NCBI GenBank assembly: GCA_001794215.1
Contig: MGJK01000007.1
Span: 1-38,460 of the forward strand
Direction of reading: 5' to 3'
DNA from: Candidatus Yanofskybacteria bacterium RIFCSPHIGHO2_01_FULL_44_24
GTDB lineage: Bacteria > Patescibacteriota > Minisyncoccia > 2-02-FULL-40-12 > GWA2-44-9
Length of the DNA stretch: 38,460 nt
Shown: in pieces, positions 15,559-23,010 of the stretch
How the letters are laid out: each line of letters opens with the position of its first letter
How positions within the stretch are numbered: position 1 is the first letter of the stretch
The notes under the pieces: model-generated
Seen by the model: only the letters and a program-made list of their open reading frames with translations
What the model was told of the DNA's origin: nothing
The model's database searches: none
Made by a program: the position numbers and the translations under genes

Positions 15559-15777
15559 ATGGAAAAAATCGAAAATCAAAGCCGGGAAAGAATCATTACA
15601 ATTAAAGAGCTCCTGCGGGGTCAGCCTGCGCTACGTCAGTTAGATATTTTAGGTAAGGCCGATCGGCTTTTTGCCGATAAGTTTGCCGATAAGAAGGGAC
15701 GTTTTTACGGTGGCGTTTTGACAGAAGAAGAAATCAACGCCCTTGATCCGGAATACAGGAAAAGAGACCAATCATAG
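15559..15777 (+). CDS. Hypothetical protein, 72 aa
   Basis: Soluble, highly charged, with no membrane segment or Cys. Predicted helices ~1-45 (RERIITIKELLRGQPALRQL, ILGKADRLFADKFADKKGRF) end in GVLTEEEINALDPEYRKRDQ. I do not recognise the family. There is no clear SD. It is followed 41 bp later by another hypothetical gene and then the amidohydrolase, and may be co-transcribed with them. Confidence 0.5.
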   Translation: MEKIENQSRERIITIKELLRGQPALRQLDILGKADRLFADKFADKKGRFYGGVLTEEEINALDPEYRKRDQS

Positions 15778-15818
15778 CGTGAGAATAATGGATCGGTCAT
15801 AGTAAATTAATTTTGATT

Positions 15819-16199
15819 ATGAAAGAATTGCTTCCGACAGTAGAAAAAGTATCTAAGGAGCGGGCTATAGATGCATACAAAAAATTTGTAGAGCAGGGTA
15901 TCAAAAGTCCCGATGCTTTGGATTTGGATGATCCGGAAGTTATCGAGGCGAATAATTTATTTGAAAAATGGAGAGCGGGGCTCGAAGATTCTGCCAGATC
16001 TAATTTCGAAGCGACAAAGTTTTACTTAGATGCCGGTTTTGATGATCCGGATTATATGCTCTATGTACTCAGCTGGCTCTATAGTGATGCTAATGATTTA
16101 GGCAAAGATGCGAATGATTTAGAGTTAACTCAGCTTCGGAATGATATGGCCAATGAGATGAGGAAGATTCATGGCCTGCTAAGAGAACCAAAAGCATGA
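15819..16199 (+). CDS. Hypothetical helical protein, 126 aa
   Basis: ATG at 15819; a TTG six bases upstream is in frame but has no better signal. Acidic and all-helical, with repeated Asp/Leu-rich segments (SPDALDLDDPEVIEANNLFEKW, DAGFDDPDYMLYVLSWLYSD, ANDLGKDANDLELTQL). No Cys and no membrane segment. The stop codon overlaps the amidohydrolase start (ATGA), so the two are translationally coupled and probably act together. I do not know the family; a small partner of the hydrolase is only a guess. Confidence 0.6.
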   Translation: MKELLPTVEKVSKERAIDAYKKFVEQGIKSPDALDLDDPEVIEANNLFEKWRAGLEDSARSNFEATKFYLDAGFDDPDYMLYVLSWLYSDANDLGKDANDLELTQLRNDMANEMRKIHGLLREPKA

Positions 16200-17005
16200 T
16201 CATAGATGCCCATACCCATATAGGTAAATTACCCAACTCGATTTATGCCGAGAGCCATGAGAAGAACTTAGGTTTGATCTTGAAAGAGGCCAAAGAAAGC
16301 GGGGTGGACGCCCTGATTATGATTGCTGGTATGGAGAAGGAAGATGGCCGTAACCCAACCACTCAGAGCCTGATTGACCTTATATCTGGCCATAAGAATG
16401 TCTACGCGGTCGCCGGGGTTAATATAAACTACGGAAAAGAGTACTTGGTTCAGCTGGAGGAATGGATAAAACAAAAAAAGGTGGTCGGAGTTAAGTTCTA
16501 CACCGGATACCAGCATTTTTATCCGAATGACGAACGATGCCTGCCGATCTATGGATTGTGTCAAAAATACGATATTCCGGCGATCTTTCACTCGGGCGAC
16601 ACATTAGCCGGCTATGTCGAGAATCCCAAAGTAAAATATTCCCACCCGATTCATATTGACGAGGTAGCTGCTGATTTTCCTAATCTTAAACTCGTGATCG
16701 CTCATATGGGCAATCCTTGGCTGGTTGATTGTGCGGAGGTTTTATATAAAAACCCGAATGTTTATGCCGATATATCCGGTATGGTTGTGGGAGACGAACT
16801 TAAAACGGCTTACGGAGAGTCGATGATGAGAAAGATAAAAGAGTTGATCGATTATACTGCCCCTGATTTCAAACTTCTTTACGGCACCGATTGGCCCCTG
16901 TGTCACATGAAGGGGTATATAGAATTTACGAATAATTTAGGCCTCGGGGATGACGATTTAGAAAAGCTGTTTTCGGGCAATGCATTAAAGATCTTTAAGA
17001 TCTAA
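16196..17005 (+). CDS. Amidohydrolase (metal-dependent TIM-barrel, amidohydrolase-2 type)
   Basis: 269 aa with the order of metal-binding motifs of the family: DAHTH at residues 4-8, a Lys in VVGVKFYTGYQ (~100), AIFHSGD (~137), LVIAHMGNPW (~173) and LLYGTDWP (~225) with the catalytic Asp. The C-terminal FSGNALKIF helix is also typical. Members are hydrolases or decarboxylases of small molecules; here the substrate is not evident. It overlaps the preceding gene by 4 nt and is followed 5 nt later by a small membrane protein, so it sits in an operon. Confidence 0.82.
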   Translation: MIIDAHTHIGKLPNSIYAESHEKNLGLILKEAKESGVDALIMIAGMEKEDGRNPTTQSLIDLISGHKNVYAVAGVNINYGKEYLVQLEEWIKQKKVVGVKFYTGYQHFYPNDERCLPIYGLCQKYDIPAIFHSGDTLAGYVENPKVKYSHPIHIDEVAADFPNLKLVIAHMGNPWLVDCAEVLYKNPNVYADISGMVVGDELKTAYGESMMRKIKELIDYTAPDFKLLYGTDWPLCHMKGYIEFTNNLGLGDDDLEKLFSGNALKIFKI

Positions 17006-17009
17006 AACC

Positions 17010-17303
17010 ATGTGGAACTTTTTGGAAACATTTAAGGTGCAAGATATTCCGTCCATCTTGGTTAATTTAGCATGCAATTTTACCCGGCTCGTACTGATTT
17101 TTATAGTATTTTGGATAGCCTACTCGGGAGTTAAATTTTTTCTTGCTCGGGATAATCCGGTGGTATACGGCGAAGCCAAGAAGAGCCTTTTTTGGTCTAT
17201 AGTCGGGATGATTTTGGTGTTCGGGGTCTATACTGTCATAGTAAGTATTGCCAATTTTTTGGGCTATTCCAACCTTTCTTTTGTACCGCTGGTCTGCTCT
17301 TGA
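17010..17303 (+). CDS. TrbC/VirB2-like two-helix membrane protein
   Basis: 97 aa with two membrane helices (~24-45, FTRLVLIFIVFWIAYSGVKFF; ~62-85, SLFWSIVGMILVFGVYTVIV) joined by a polar loop with ARDNP and EAKK. This is the layout of the VirB2/TrbC-type pilin-like proteins common in CPR genomes, in which the polar loop precedes an LLW-hG helix. No other conjugation or secretion gene lies nearby. It could instead be a generic small membrane protein. Spacing of 5 nt from the amidohydrolase suggests co-transcription. Confidence 0.55.
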   Translation: MWNFLETFKVQDIPSILVNLACNFTRLVLIFIVFWIAYSGVKFFLARDNPVVYGEAKKSLFWSIVGMILVFGVYTVIVSIANFLGYSNLSFVPLVCS

Positions 17304-17338
17304 TTTTATTTTCGATAAAGGTTAATATATCTATCGTT

Positions 17339-17647
17339 ATGTTTGCCGTAATCAAAACCGGAGGAAAACAGTATAAGGTCGCCGAAGGCGATGTTTTATC
17401 TGTGGAAAAATTAGATTCTAAAAACGATGAGGTTACTTTTGACCAGATCTTACTGGTTTCCGATAGCAAGGATGTGAAAGTCGGCCAGCCGACGGTAGGC
17501 GGGGCCAAGGTTATCGCTAAAGTCCTCGAGAACGGAAAGGGCAAGAAGAAGATGGTTTTCAGATTCCGGTCAAAAACCCGTCAGCATAAGAAAAAGGGCC
17601 ATCGCCAGCCATTTACTAAAGTTCAAATCACAAAAATAACCGCTTAA
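17339..17647 (+). CDS. rplU: 50S ribosomal protein L21
   Basis: 102 aa from the ATG at 17339 (MFAVIKTGGKQYKVAEGD), the canonical L21 start. Conserved FDQILLVSD, VGQPTVGGAKVIAKVL and the basic RSKTRQHKKKGHRQPFTKVQITKI tail are all present, full length. L21 binds 23S rRNA in the large subunit. rpmA, its usual neighbour, is absent. There is no SD. The 3' end and stop codon lie in a 22-bp perfect inverted repeat. Confidence 0.97.
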   Translation: MFAVIKTGGKQYKVAEGDVLSVEKLDSKNDEVTFDQILLVSDSKDVKVGQPTVGGAKVIAKVLENGKGKKKMVFRFRSKTRQHKKKGHRQPFTKVQITKITA

Positions 17648-17670
17648 GGCGGTTATTTTTGTGATTTGAA
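17622..17670. terminator. 22-bp perfect inverted repeat across the rplU stop codon
   Basis: Arms 17622-17643 and 17649-17670 are exact reverse complements with a 5-nt loop that contains the TAA. The 3' arm includes GTTATTTTTG, so it may terminate in either direction. The left arm is coding sequence for the last seven residues. Confidence 0.7.
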
Positions 17671-17754
17671 TGGGGGATCCCCGGAGCGGGGTTGTCTAAA
17701 ATCGGCAAGTCTTTTAGTATGTAGGAGTTAAGTTTGGCAGGGAGAAGGAATCGA

Positions 17755-18030
17755 ATGACAGACGAATGCCGTGAGGATTTGGAAGAACTGAAGGAGCTTG
17801 TCGAGTCAGCCAAGGTTAGGATTGCCAGGAGGGAAAATTCAAGCGCAAGATTTCCGGCCCGCTGGGAGATGATCGAGCTGATGCTGAGAGGTGTTCCTCG
17901 TCGCGACATAAGTTTAAAGGGGGATGATGACGGCCGCCTTAGAATAGAAGTTAAGTATCAGGGCGTTATTTTTTGTATTCATAATGCCACCCCTCAGCAA
18001 ATATCATTTCTTTCCCGCATATTTTCCTAA
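17755..18030 (+). CDS. Hypothetical protein, 91 aa
   Basis: ATG at 17755 preferred over the TTG at 17734, since GGGAGAAGG at 17739-17747 acts as SD. Helical N-terminal half (ECREDLEELKELVESAKVRI) followed by a mixed region (RWEMIELMLRGVPRRDISLKG, GRLRIEVKYQGVIFCIHNAT). No membrane segment. I do not recognise it. It sits alone after rplU and ends in its own terminator. Confidence 0.6.
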   Translation: MTDECREDLEELKELVESAKVRIARRENSSARFPARWEMIELMLRGVPRRDISLKGDDDGRLRIEVKYQGVIFCIHNATPQQISFLSRIFS

Positions 18031-18056
18031 AAACCGCGCGTTGCGGTTTTAATTTT
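18030..18056 (+). terminator. Terminator
   Basis: AAAACCGC (18030-18037), GCGTT loop, GCGGTTTT (18043-18050), then AATTTTG. Confidence 0.75.
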
Positions 18057-18069
18057 GAACCCAAACCAC

Positions 18070-18098
18070 TTGACCAAAGCAGGCTTTTAGTGTATAGT
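18070..18098 (+). promoter_or_regulatory. Promoter for the DUF5715-type gene
   Basis: TTGACC (18070-18075), 17-bp spacer, TATAGT (18093-18098). Confidence 0.65.
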
Positions 18099-18126
18099 TA
18101 TTAAATTCAAGCAGTGGAGGTGTTTC

Positions 18127-18729
18127 GTGAAAGGTTCTTTGACTCTATTATTGATGATATTTTTCGCTTTCAGTCCTGACGGAGCTGAAGCTCAAAGTCT
18201 AAGAGGGTCGCGTACCGTACAGGCGCAGCAGAACAGACAGGCTGATCGTGAGAATCTTACTGCGATTAAAGATCTGGCGCAGCTCAGGCGGTTTGTCAGG
18301 GCGGGGCTTCTTGTAAGGTTGCCGAACGACAAAAATATTGTCGTTGATCCCCGGCTGGATGGCCGGTATCGGTATTGCCGGCCATGGACCAGGGACTGGC
18401 TGTCGGCTCTTGGCCGCGCCTACCGGAAGGAATTTCCCAAGTCCGATCCGTTGGTGGTCACTTCCGCAGTCCGTACAGCGGCCTATCAGGGCAGTTTGCG
18501 CGGGCGAAACGGTAATGCGGCCCCTACTACCGGACTAAGAGCTTCGGCTCATCTTCGTGGCTCAACGATCGATATAACGAAGAAAGATTTATCCGGTCGG
18601 GAGCTGACATGGCTTCGAAACTATGTCCGCCTGTTCAAAGCTCAGAATCGGGGAATCGTAATCGAGGAATTCCGGCAGGCCGTATTTCATGTTATGGTCT
18701 TTAAGCCGGTTCCCAAAAAGAAAAAGTGA
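18127..18729 (+). CDS. Exported M15-like peptidase (DUF5715 family)
   Basis: 200 aa. GTG start at 18127 with GGAGG at 18116-18120. A cleavable signal peptide (~1-22, ending DGAEA-QS) sends it outside the membrane. The domain (~85-195) contains VTSAVRTAAYQ, SAHLRGSTIDI (the HxxGxxxD zinc pattern) and a late FHVMVF with a second His, matching the DUF5715/M15 D,D-carboxypeptidase-like arrangement. The likely role is cleavage of peptidoglycan stem peptides, consistent with the wall genes in this window. It ends with a Lys-rich tail. Single-gene unit with its own promoter and terminator. Confidence 0.75.
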   Translation: MKGSLTLLLMIFFAFSPDGAEAQSLRGSRTVQAQQNRQADRENLTAIKDLAQLRRFVRAGLLVRLPNDKNIVVDPRLDGRYRYCRPWTRDWLSALGRAYRKEFPKSDPLVVTSAVRTAAYQGSLRGRNGNAAPTTGLRASAHLRGSTIDITKKDLSGRELTWLRNYVRLFKAQNRGIVIEEFRQAVFHVMVFKPVPKKKK

Positions 18730-18746
18730 TTTCTGCGTTAAGCAGA

Positions 18747-18773
18747 AAAAGCAGGTCCCTGGACCTGCTTTTC
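18747..18773 (+). terminator. Terminator between the DUF5715-type gene and recR
   Basis: AAAAGCAGGTCC (18747-18758), 2-nt gap, GGACCTGCTTTT (18761-18772). Works on both strands, serving the convergent recR too. A second small hairpin TTCTGC/GCAGAA lies just before it. Confidence 0.8.
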
Positions 18774-18795
18774 GTTACTTCGATGCAGGAGAATG

Positions 18796-19395
18796 TCATT
18801 TCCTGTATTCCAGAGCGTTGCGAAGAGTTATTTCATCCGCGTATTCGAGATTTGATCCGGAGGCAAGACCTCGGCCTAGACGGGTTAATTCCACTCCGAG
18901 CGTATCTTTGAACAGTTCTTTTAGATAGAGAGCAGTGGTTTCTCCGGCGGTATTCGGATTAGTGGCGATGATCAGCTCTATGTTCCTATGCCTCTCGGTT
19001 AGCGACAACAGCCTTCTCTCCAATTCTTTAAATCTCAATCTTTCAGGAGTCATGCCGTCGAGGGGATTAATTGCTCCGCCCAAGACGTGATATAGGCCCT
19101 TGTAGAGCCCCGTTTTTTCTATTGAATCGAGGTCGGTAACTTTTTCTAAAACAAGTAATTTTGCCTTGTCTCTTTTTGAGTCGGAACAAATATCGCAGGA
19201 TTCGTCCTCGGACACATTAAAGCATTCTCCGCACAGCCTAACCTCGTTTTTAAGGTTCGAGATGGCCTGTCCCAGTTCCCGTAATTCGGAATGGTCTTTT
19301 TCAAGAAGTGCCAGAATAAAACGGGCGGCCTGCCGGGGGCCTACGCCGGGGAGTTTCTGGAGCAGCTTTACCATGTTTTTGAAGCGGGCATTCAT
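18796..19395 (-). CDS. recR: Recombination protein RecR
   Basis: 199 aa, full length. Helix-hairpin-helix near the N-terminus (KLLQKLPGVGPRQAARF), a four-Cys zinc finger (CGECFNVSEDESCDIC), a Toprim domain (LLVLEKVTDLDSIEKTG, HVLGGAINPLDG, IELIIATNPNTAGETTALYL) and the C-terminal LTRLGRGLASGSNLEYADEITL signature. RecR loads RecA at gaps with RecO. Its promoter region is shared with the divergent tiny membrane peptide: the -35 of that gene begins 3 bp from the recR start codon. Confidence 0.96.
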   Translation of the reverse strand: MNARFKNMVKLLQKLPGVGPRQAARFILALLEKDHSELRELGQAISNLKNEVRLCGECFNVSEDESCDICSDSKRDKAKLLVLEKVTDLDSIEKTGLYKGLYHVLGGAINPLDGMTPERLRFKELERRLLSLTERHRNIELIIATNPNTAGETTALYLKELFKDTLGVELTRLGRGLASGSNLEYADEITLRNALEYRK

Positions 19396-19397
19396 CC

Positions 19398-19426
19398 TTG
19401 ACTTTTATTTAATTATTTGATATAAT
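19398..19426 (+). promoter_or_regulatory. Promoter for the 31-aa membrane peptide
   Basis: TTGACT (19398-19403), 17-bp spacer, perfect TATAAT (19421-19426). It abuts the recR start codon on the other strand. Confidence 0.8.
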
Positions 19427-19443
19427 GTCAACATGGAGGCGAC

Positions 19444-19539
19444 ATGGATTTGTCCAAGAGAGAAAGGCAGTTCCTCGCTTTCGTTCTGATCGTTATTCCG
19501 ACCGTCTTCGTGTTCGTTGCTATCTGGGCCCATTCGTAG
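19444..19539 (+). CDS. 31-aa single-helix membrane peptide
   Basis: MDLSKRERQF then FLAFVLIVIPTVFVFVAIWA and HS: a short charged head and one membrane helix. Although tiny, it has all signals of a real gene: near-consensus promoter at 19398-19426, GGAGG SD at 19435-19439 and an intrinsic terminator whose stem spans the stop codon. Small hydrophobic peptides of this type act as membrane-protein modulators or type I toxins in other bacteria; no antisense RNA is evident here, so the role is open. Confidence 0.65.
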   Translation: MDLSKRERQFLAFVLIVIPTVFVFVAIWAHS

Positions 19540-19553
19540 GGCCCGTTCTTTTT
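19526..19553 (+). terminator. Terminator overlapping the 31-aa gene stop codon
   Basis: GGGCCC (19526-19531), 7-nt loop, GGGCCC (19539-19544), then GTTCTTTTT. The T run reaches the end of the convergent dnaB. Confidence 0.7.
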
Positions 19554-20916
19554 AAAAAGTGAAAACTTCTTCCTGGCGGCTCTTATCTATTTCCATGAAT
19601 CTCAAGCTATCCGGATCGATTCTGAAATCAACCTCTCCGGTCGGTCCATTTCTGTGTTTGGCTATTATTAGCTGGGCGGTGTTCAGTTTGTTCTGCTCTT
19701 TAGCTTTTTCGTAATTTGTCTTATCGTCCCTGTGGATGAACATAACTACGTCGGCGTCCTGTTCTATGGATCCCGAATCTCTTAAATCAGATAATCTTGG
19801 CTTATGGCCTTCCCGCTGTTCTACCGCTCGGGATAGCTGAGATATGGCTATAATTGGTATATTAAGTTCTTTGGCTAAACCTTTTAGGCCTCGGGAAATT
19901 TCCGTAACTTGTTGAACGGCATTGTCATAGCTTCTTCGGGGGGTCATCAGCTGGAGATAGTCCACCACCAAAAGACCCAAGCCGAATTCCGCCTGTAGTC
20001 TCCGGGCCATGGCTCGCATCTGGAGAATATTCGGAGAAGAGCCGTCATCTATAAATATGGGCATTTTCTTAAGATTATCACAGGCAGTGGTGATTTTCAG
20101 AAAATCGTCTCCTTCGTGGGAGAGTTTTCCGGTTCGAAGTTTCCAGAGGCTTACACCGGATTTAACCGCGATAAATCGGTCAACAACCTGATCCATGGAC
20201 ATTTCCATGCTAAATATTCCGACCGGGATGTCCTGTTCGGCGACTTTCAGAGCTATATCAACAGCAAAAGCCGTTTTACCGACGGAAGGCCGTGCGGCTA
20301 AAATAATCAGATCTGATTTCTGGAGGCCGCCCAGGGTATTATCAAGGTATCGGTGCTTGGTAGGATGGCCTCTCATGGCTCCGCTGTCCTGATTGGCTAT
20401 CCTTTCCATGGCTTCGTTCAGGTTGCCTCCTAAGCGGGCGAAAGAATGAGTTAAAGATTTTTGGGAAACTGAAAATATTTTCTTTTCGGCCGTATCCAGA
20501 AGGCTTTCAATGTCTTCATCTTCTTGATGCCCCATGCCGGCGATATCATGAGCGGCGCTTATGAGGTCGCGGAGCATCTTTTTTCTCTGGACTATTTTCC
20601 CGTAGTTTGCGATATGGGCCGACGTTGGCACGGAACCGGCAAGGGATGCGAGATAGCTTGATCCGCCTACGTCGTCTAAGCAACCTTTTTCCTCAAGATT
20701 ATTTGAAAGGCTGAGGACGTCTATCGGTTCATGCTTTTCAAAAAGAGATAGCATAGCCTCGTAGATTATCTGATGGGCCCGGCTGTAAAAATCAGCCGGC
20801 GAAAGGAAGTCGACTATCTTATGCATCGCTTCCCGGTCAATCAAAACCGAACCGAGAATGGATTTTTCGACGTCGAGGCTCTGGGGCGGTAGTTTTACGG
20901 ATGTTTTTTCAGTCAC
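19552..20916 (-). CDS. dnaB: Replicative DNA helicase DnaB
   Basis: 454 aa, the normal size, without an intein. N-terminal DnaB domain (LPPQSLDVEKSILGSVLID, DFYSRAHQIIYEAMLSLF) and RecA-like motor: Walker A ARPSVGKTAF (~212-221), GIFSMEMS, Walker B LLVVDYLQLM, then AISQLSRAVEQREGHKPRLSDL and the arginine-finger region IIAKHRNGPTG. It unwinds DNA at the fork. It is read leftward, 72 bp downstream of the Mpl-like ligase, so both may share a transcript. Confidence 0.97.
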   Translation of the reverse strand: MTEKTSVKLPPQSLDVEKSILGSVLIDREAMHKIVDFLSPADFYSRAHQIIYEAMLSLFEKHEPIDVLSLSNNLEEKGCLDDVGGSSYLASLAGSVPTSAHIANYGKIVQRKKMLRDLISAAHDIAGMGHQEDEDIESLLDTAEKKIFSVSQKSLTHSFARLGGNLNEAMERIANQDSGAMRGHPTKHRYLDNTLGGLQKSDLIILAARPSVGKTAFAVDIALKVAEQDIPVGIFSMEMSMDQVVDRFIAVKSGVSLWKLRTGKLSHEGDDFLKITTACDNLKKMPIFIDDGSSPNILQMRAMARRLQAEFGLGLLVVDYLQLMTPRRSYDNAVQQVTEISRGLKGLAKELNIPIIAISQLSRAVEQREGHKPRLSDLRDSGSIEQDADVVMFIHRDDKTNYEKAKEQNKLNTAQLIIAKHRNGPTGEVDFRIDPDSLRFMEIDKSRQEEVFTF

Positions 20917-20988
20917 GTCGTAAGAATTATAGCCCTAATTTTCATCAGAGAGCAATACTTGATAAGTTGATAGGCTGTTTAGAAAGAG

Positions 20989-22422
20989 TTAATTCAGGGA
21001 CTTGATGAGTTTTTGATGGATATTATCGAATTCTCCGCTAGTCATGACCGATATGATGGTGTGTTTATTATTTTTTTGCTTTATAGCAGTCGAAAGATGG
21101 GTGATTATTTCGTCCGCCCCTTTCAGGGCATGGGCCTCGACCCCTCGTTTCTTAAGATCTTCGGCTAATTTGTTGCTCGAGAATACTTCTTGCGCCGATA
21201 TCAGTTCTTTTTTGAACGGTTCGGCGATGTACACCGTATCTGCCGGCTTGAAAGAGTCCGGATATTTGGATTGGAACACTTTTCTTCTCGAAGAAGCCGT
21301 TCGCGGTTCGAATATTGCGATTAACCGGCTTTTCGGGAAGTGCATTTTTAATGCCGAGAGAGAAGCGGCGACCTTTTCCGGGTTGTGAGCGAAATCATCT
21401 ATGATTTTCATCTTGGAGTTTTGATGGATAATTTCAAGCCTTCTTTTAACTCCGTGAAATTTCTCCAAGGCTTTGGCTATTTGTGCAAATGTCAGACCAA
21501 CCCGGAGACAGGCTAACGTGGCGGCAAGGATGTTTTCAGCGTTGTGCCTGCCCAAAAGAGGGCTTGAGACCCGGCCGAGTGTTTTTTTCTCGGCATAGAC
21601 CTCGAAGCTGATGCCGTTTTCATCATATTTTATATTTTTTGCCGAAAGATTCCCGTTTTTCCCGAAAGTATCAATTTCAGACTGGGCAAAGGGCTTAAGT
21701 CCGAATGCATTGGCATTTTCTTTATTCAGAATCAGACGGCCGTTGCGGGGGATCAGCTTAATGAATTTTCTGAAAGCTTTGATGATATCATCAACCGTCG
21801 GATATATATCGACATGGTCCTGCTCTATATTATTTACAATGCCAATGTATGGCTGGTAGTGAAGGAATTTGGGGCAGGAATCATAAAAAGAAGAATTGTA
21901 TTCATCGCCTTCCAGAACGATATAATCTCCCTTTCCATATAAAAATCCGGCGTCTAAATTTTTAATTATTCCTCCGACTAACGCGGTCGGGGCGAGCTTA
22001 TTGCGGTGGAGTATCCAAGAGATCAGGGCAGCGGTGGTGGTTTTGCCGCTGGTCCCGGTTACGACAATAGCTTTTTTTGAACTGAGTCTAGTCGAAGTTC
22101 TACCTTGAACCAATTCTTCGCGTATTGTTTCGGGCATGGATTTGTATACGGTGCCGCTTTCCAGAACCCATTCCAATTCTTCGTTACCCCTTGATATGGC
22201 GTTGCCGATGACAACTGCGTCGGGCTTGTAACTCTTTACATTGGATGCCTTGTAGGAATTAAAGTAGGGGATTTTAAGATTTTTCAAAATCAAAGCCGAG
22301 GGTCCGAAAACTCCCAAGTCCGAACCGGATACAATGTGGCCCTTCTCTTTCAAAAGCCCGGCCAAATTGACCATAGCAATTCCGCCGATCCCCAACAGAT
22401 AATATTTTTTGGTTTTTGCCAT
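20989..22422 (-). CDS. mpl: Mpl/MurC-type UDP-N-acetylmuramate ligase
   Basis: 477 aa. N-terminal Rossmann part (LLGIGGIAMVNLAGLLKEKG, VSGSDLGVFGPS), VVIGNAISRGNEELEWVLE, P-loop VVTGTSGKTTTAALI, then VLEGDEYNSSFYDSCPKFLHY, IVNNIEQDHVDIYPTVDDII and the C-terminal DDFAHNPEKV and IAIFEPRTASSRR. GDEYNSSFYD, KFLHY and the IGNAISRGN segment are features of Mpl, which ligates a murein tripeptide to UDP-MurNAc, rather than MurC. The usual GTHGKTT His is Ser here. No other MurC is in the window, so this enzyme may do the MurC step; that is inference. It joins murE, murF, ftsI and femAB as the wall set. Confidence 0.8.
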   Translation of the reverse strand: MAKTKKYYLLGIGGIAMVNLAGLLKEKGHIVSGSDLGVFGPSALILKNLKIPYFNSYKASNVKSYKPDAVVIGNAISRGNEELEWVLESGTVYKSMPETIREELVQGRTSTRLSSKKAIVVTGTSGKTTTAALISWILHRNKLAPTALVGGIIKNLDAGFLYGKGDYIVLEGDEYNSSFYDSCPKFLHYQPYIGIVNNIEQDHVDIYPTVDDIIKAFRKFIKLIPRNGRLILNKENANAFGLKPFAQSEIDTFGKNGNLSAKNIKYDENGISFEVYAEKKTLGRVSSPLLGRHNAENILAATLACLRVGLTFAQIAKALEKFHGVKRRLEIIHQNSKMKIIDDFAHNPEKVAASLSALKMHFPKSRLIAIFEPRTASSRRKVFQSKYPDSFKPADTVYIAEPFKKELISAQEVFSSNKLAEDLKKRGVEAHALKGADEIITHLSTAIKQKNNKHTIISVMTSGEFDNIHQKLIKSLN

Positions 22423-23010
22423 TTAGGAAGTTGCGAGGGGTTTAGCTATCCTTTCCCAAGCCATAACTAATTGCTCGGCCTTGACCATTCAGGGCACGGC
22501 ATAAAGTCGCTCCGCCTTAACCCGTTCAGGGCACGGCATAGATTTTTGCTAAAATCTTGCCTTTTACTCGGCCCAGTCGGCCTCCGTAAATCCCTTCACC
22601 GGGTTAAGGCTCCGCTTAGTGTTTGAACAAAAAGCCTGCGTAAGTCCTCTCGTCAGCCAAGGTTTCGTTATAATTTTTCGTAAATCTCTTCATAGGTTAA
22701 AGTCTCGCTTAACGTTTTAAATAGGAGCCTGCGCAAATCCCCATCGACTAAACACATCGCCGAAGGGCCGGCAACATTACAAATCTCGATTATAGGCGAG
22801 TAAGTCTTCATGTTTGAAGTATTTGAGACCCCGAAGCAATGCATGGTTCTGATTGCGAGGGGCTCACATAGGTGAGGTCCGGCGCTGGTCAAGGCGAAGG
22901 TTCACTGGAGGAACTTCCAGGGAATCGCCTGCGGACCGGAGCCGTGCTGAAGGCATGAAGACTTACGAGCAGTAGTTCCTTGGCAGGTCGATTAATGCTA
23001 AAATAATGAT
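22423..23010. repeat. Intergenic region with dispersed repeat copy R2
   Basis: 588 bp without a convincing gene. From about 22480 to 22750 it matches R1 in opposite orientation: two tandem GGGCACGGCATA units (near 22490 and 22530), GATTTTTGCTAAAATC (a small hairpin), TCCGTAAATCCCTTC near 22585 and a second degenerate unit near 22680. A possible 74-codon leftward frame at 22668-22892 is made mainly of repeat sequence. A nested hairpin lies at 22861-22943. Confidence 0.65.
22861..22943 (+). ncRNA. Nested rod-like hairpin, candidate RNA
   Basis: Four stems nested in order: GGCTC/GAGCC (22861-22865 with 22939-22943), GGTCCG/CGGACC (22876-22881 with 22932-22937), GGCGA/TCGCC (22893-22897 with 22925-22929), CTGGA/TCCAG (22904-22908 with 22916-22920). 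This rod form recalls 4.5S or 6S-like RNAs, but the SRP signature GGAAGCAGC is absent. It ends 67 nt before femAB and could be part of its leader. No promoter was identified. Confidence 0.35.

Noticed and set aside
22668..22892. 74-codon leftward open frame
   Set aside because: Built mainly from dispersed repeat R2, no start signal, and no family resemblance.
22861..22943. SRP (4.5S) RNA
   Set aside because: Rod shape fits, but the domain IV signature GGAAGCAGC and its asymmetric loop are missing.
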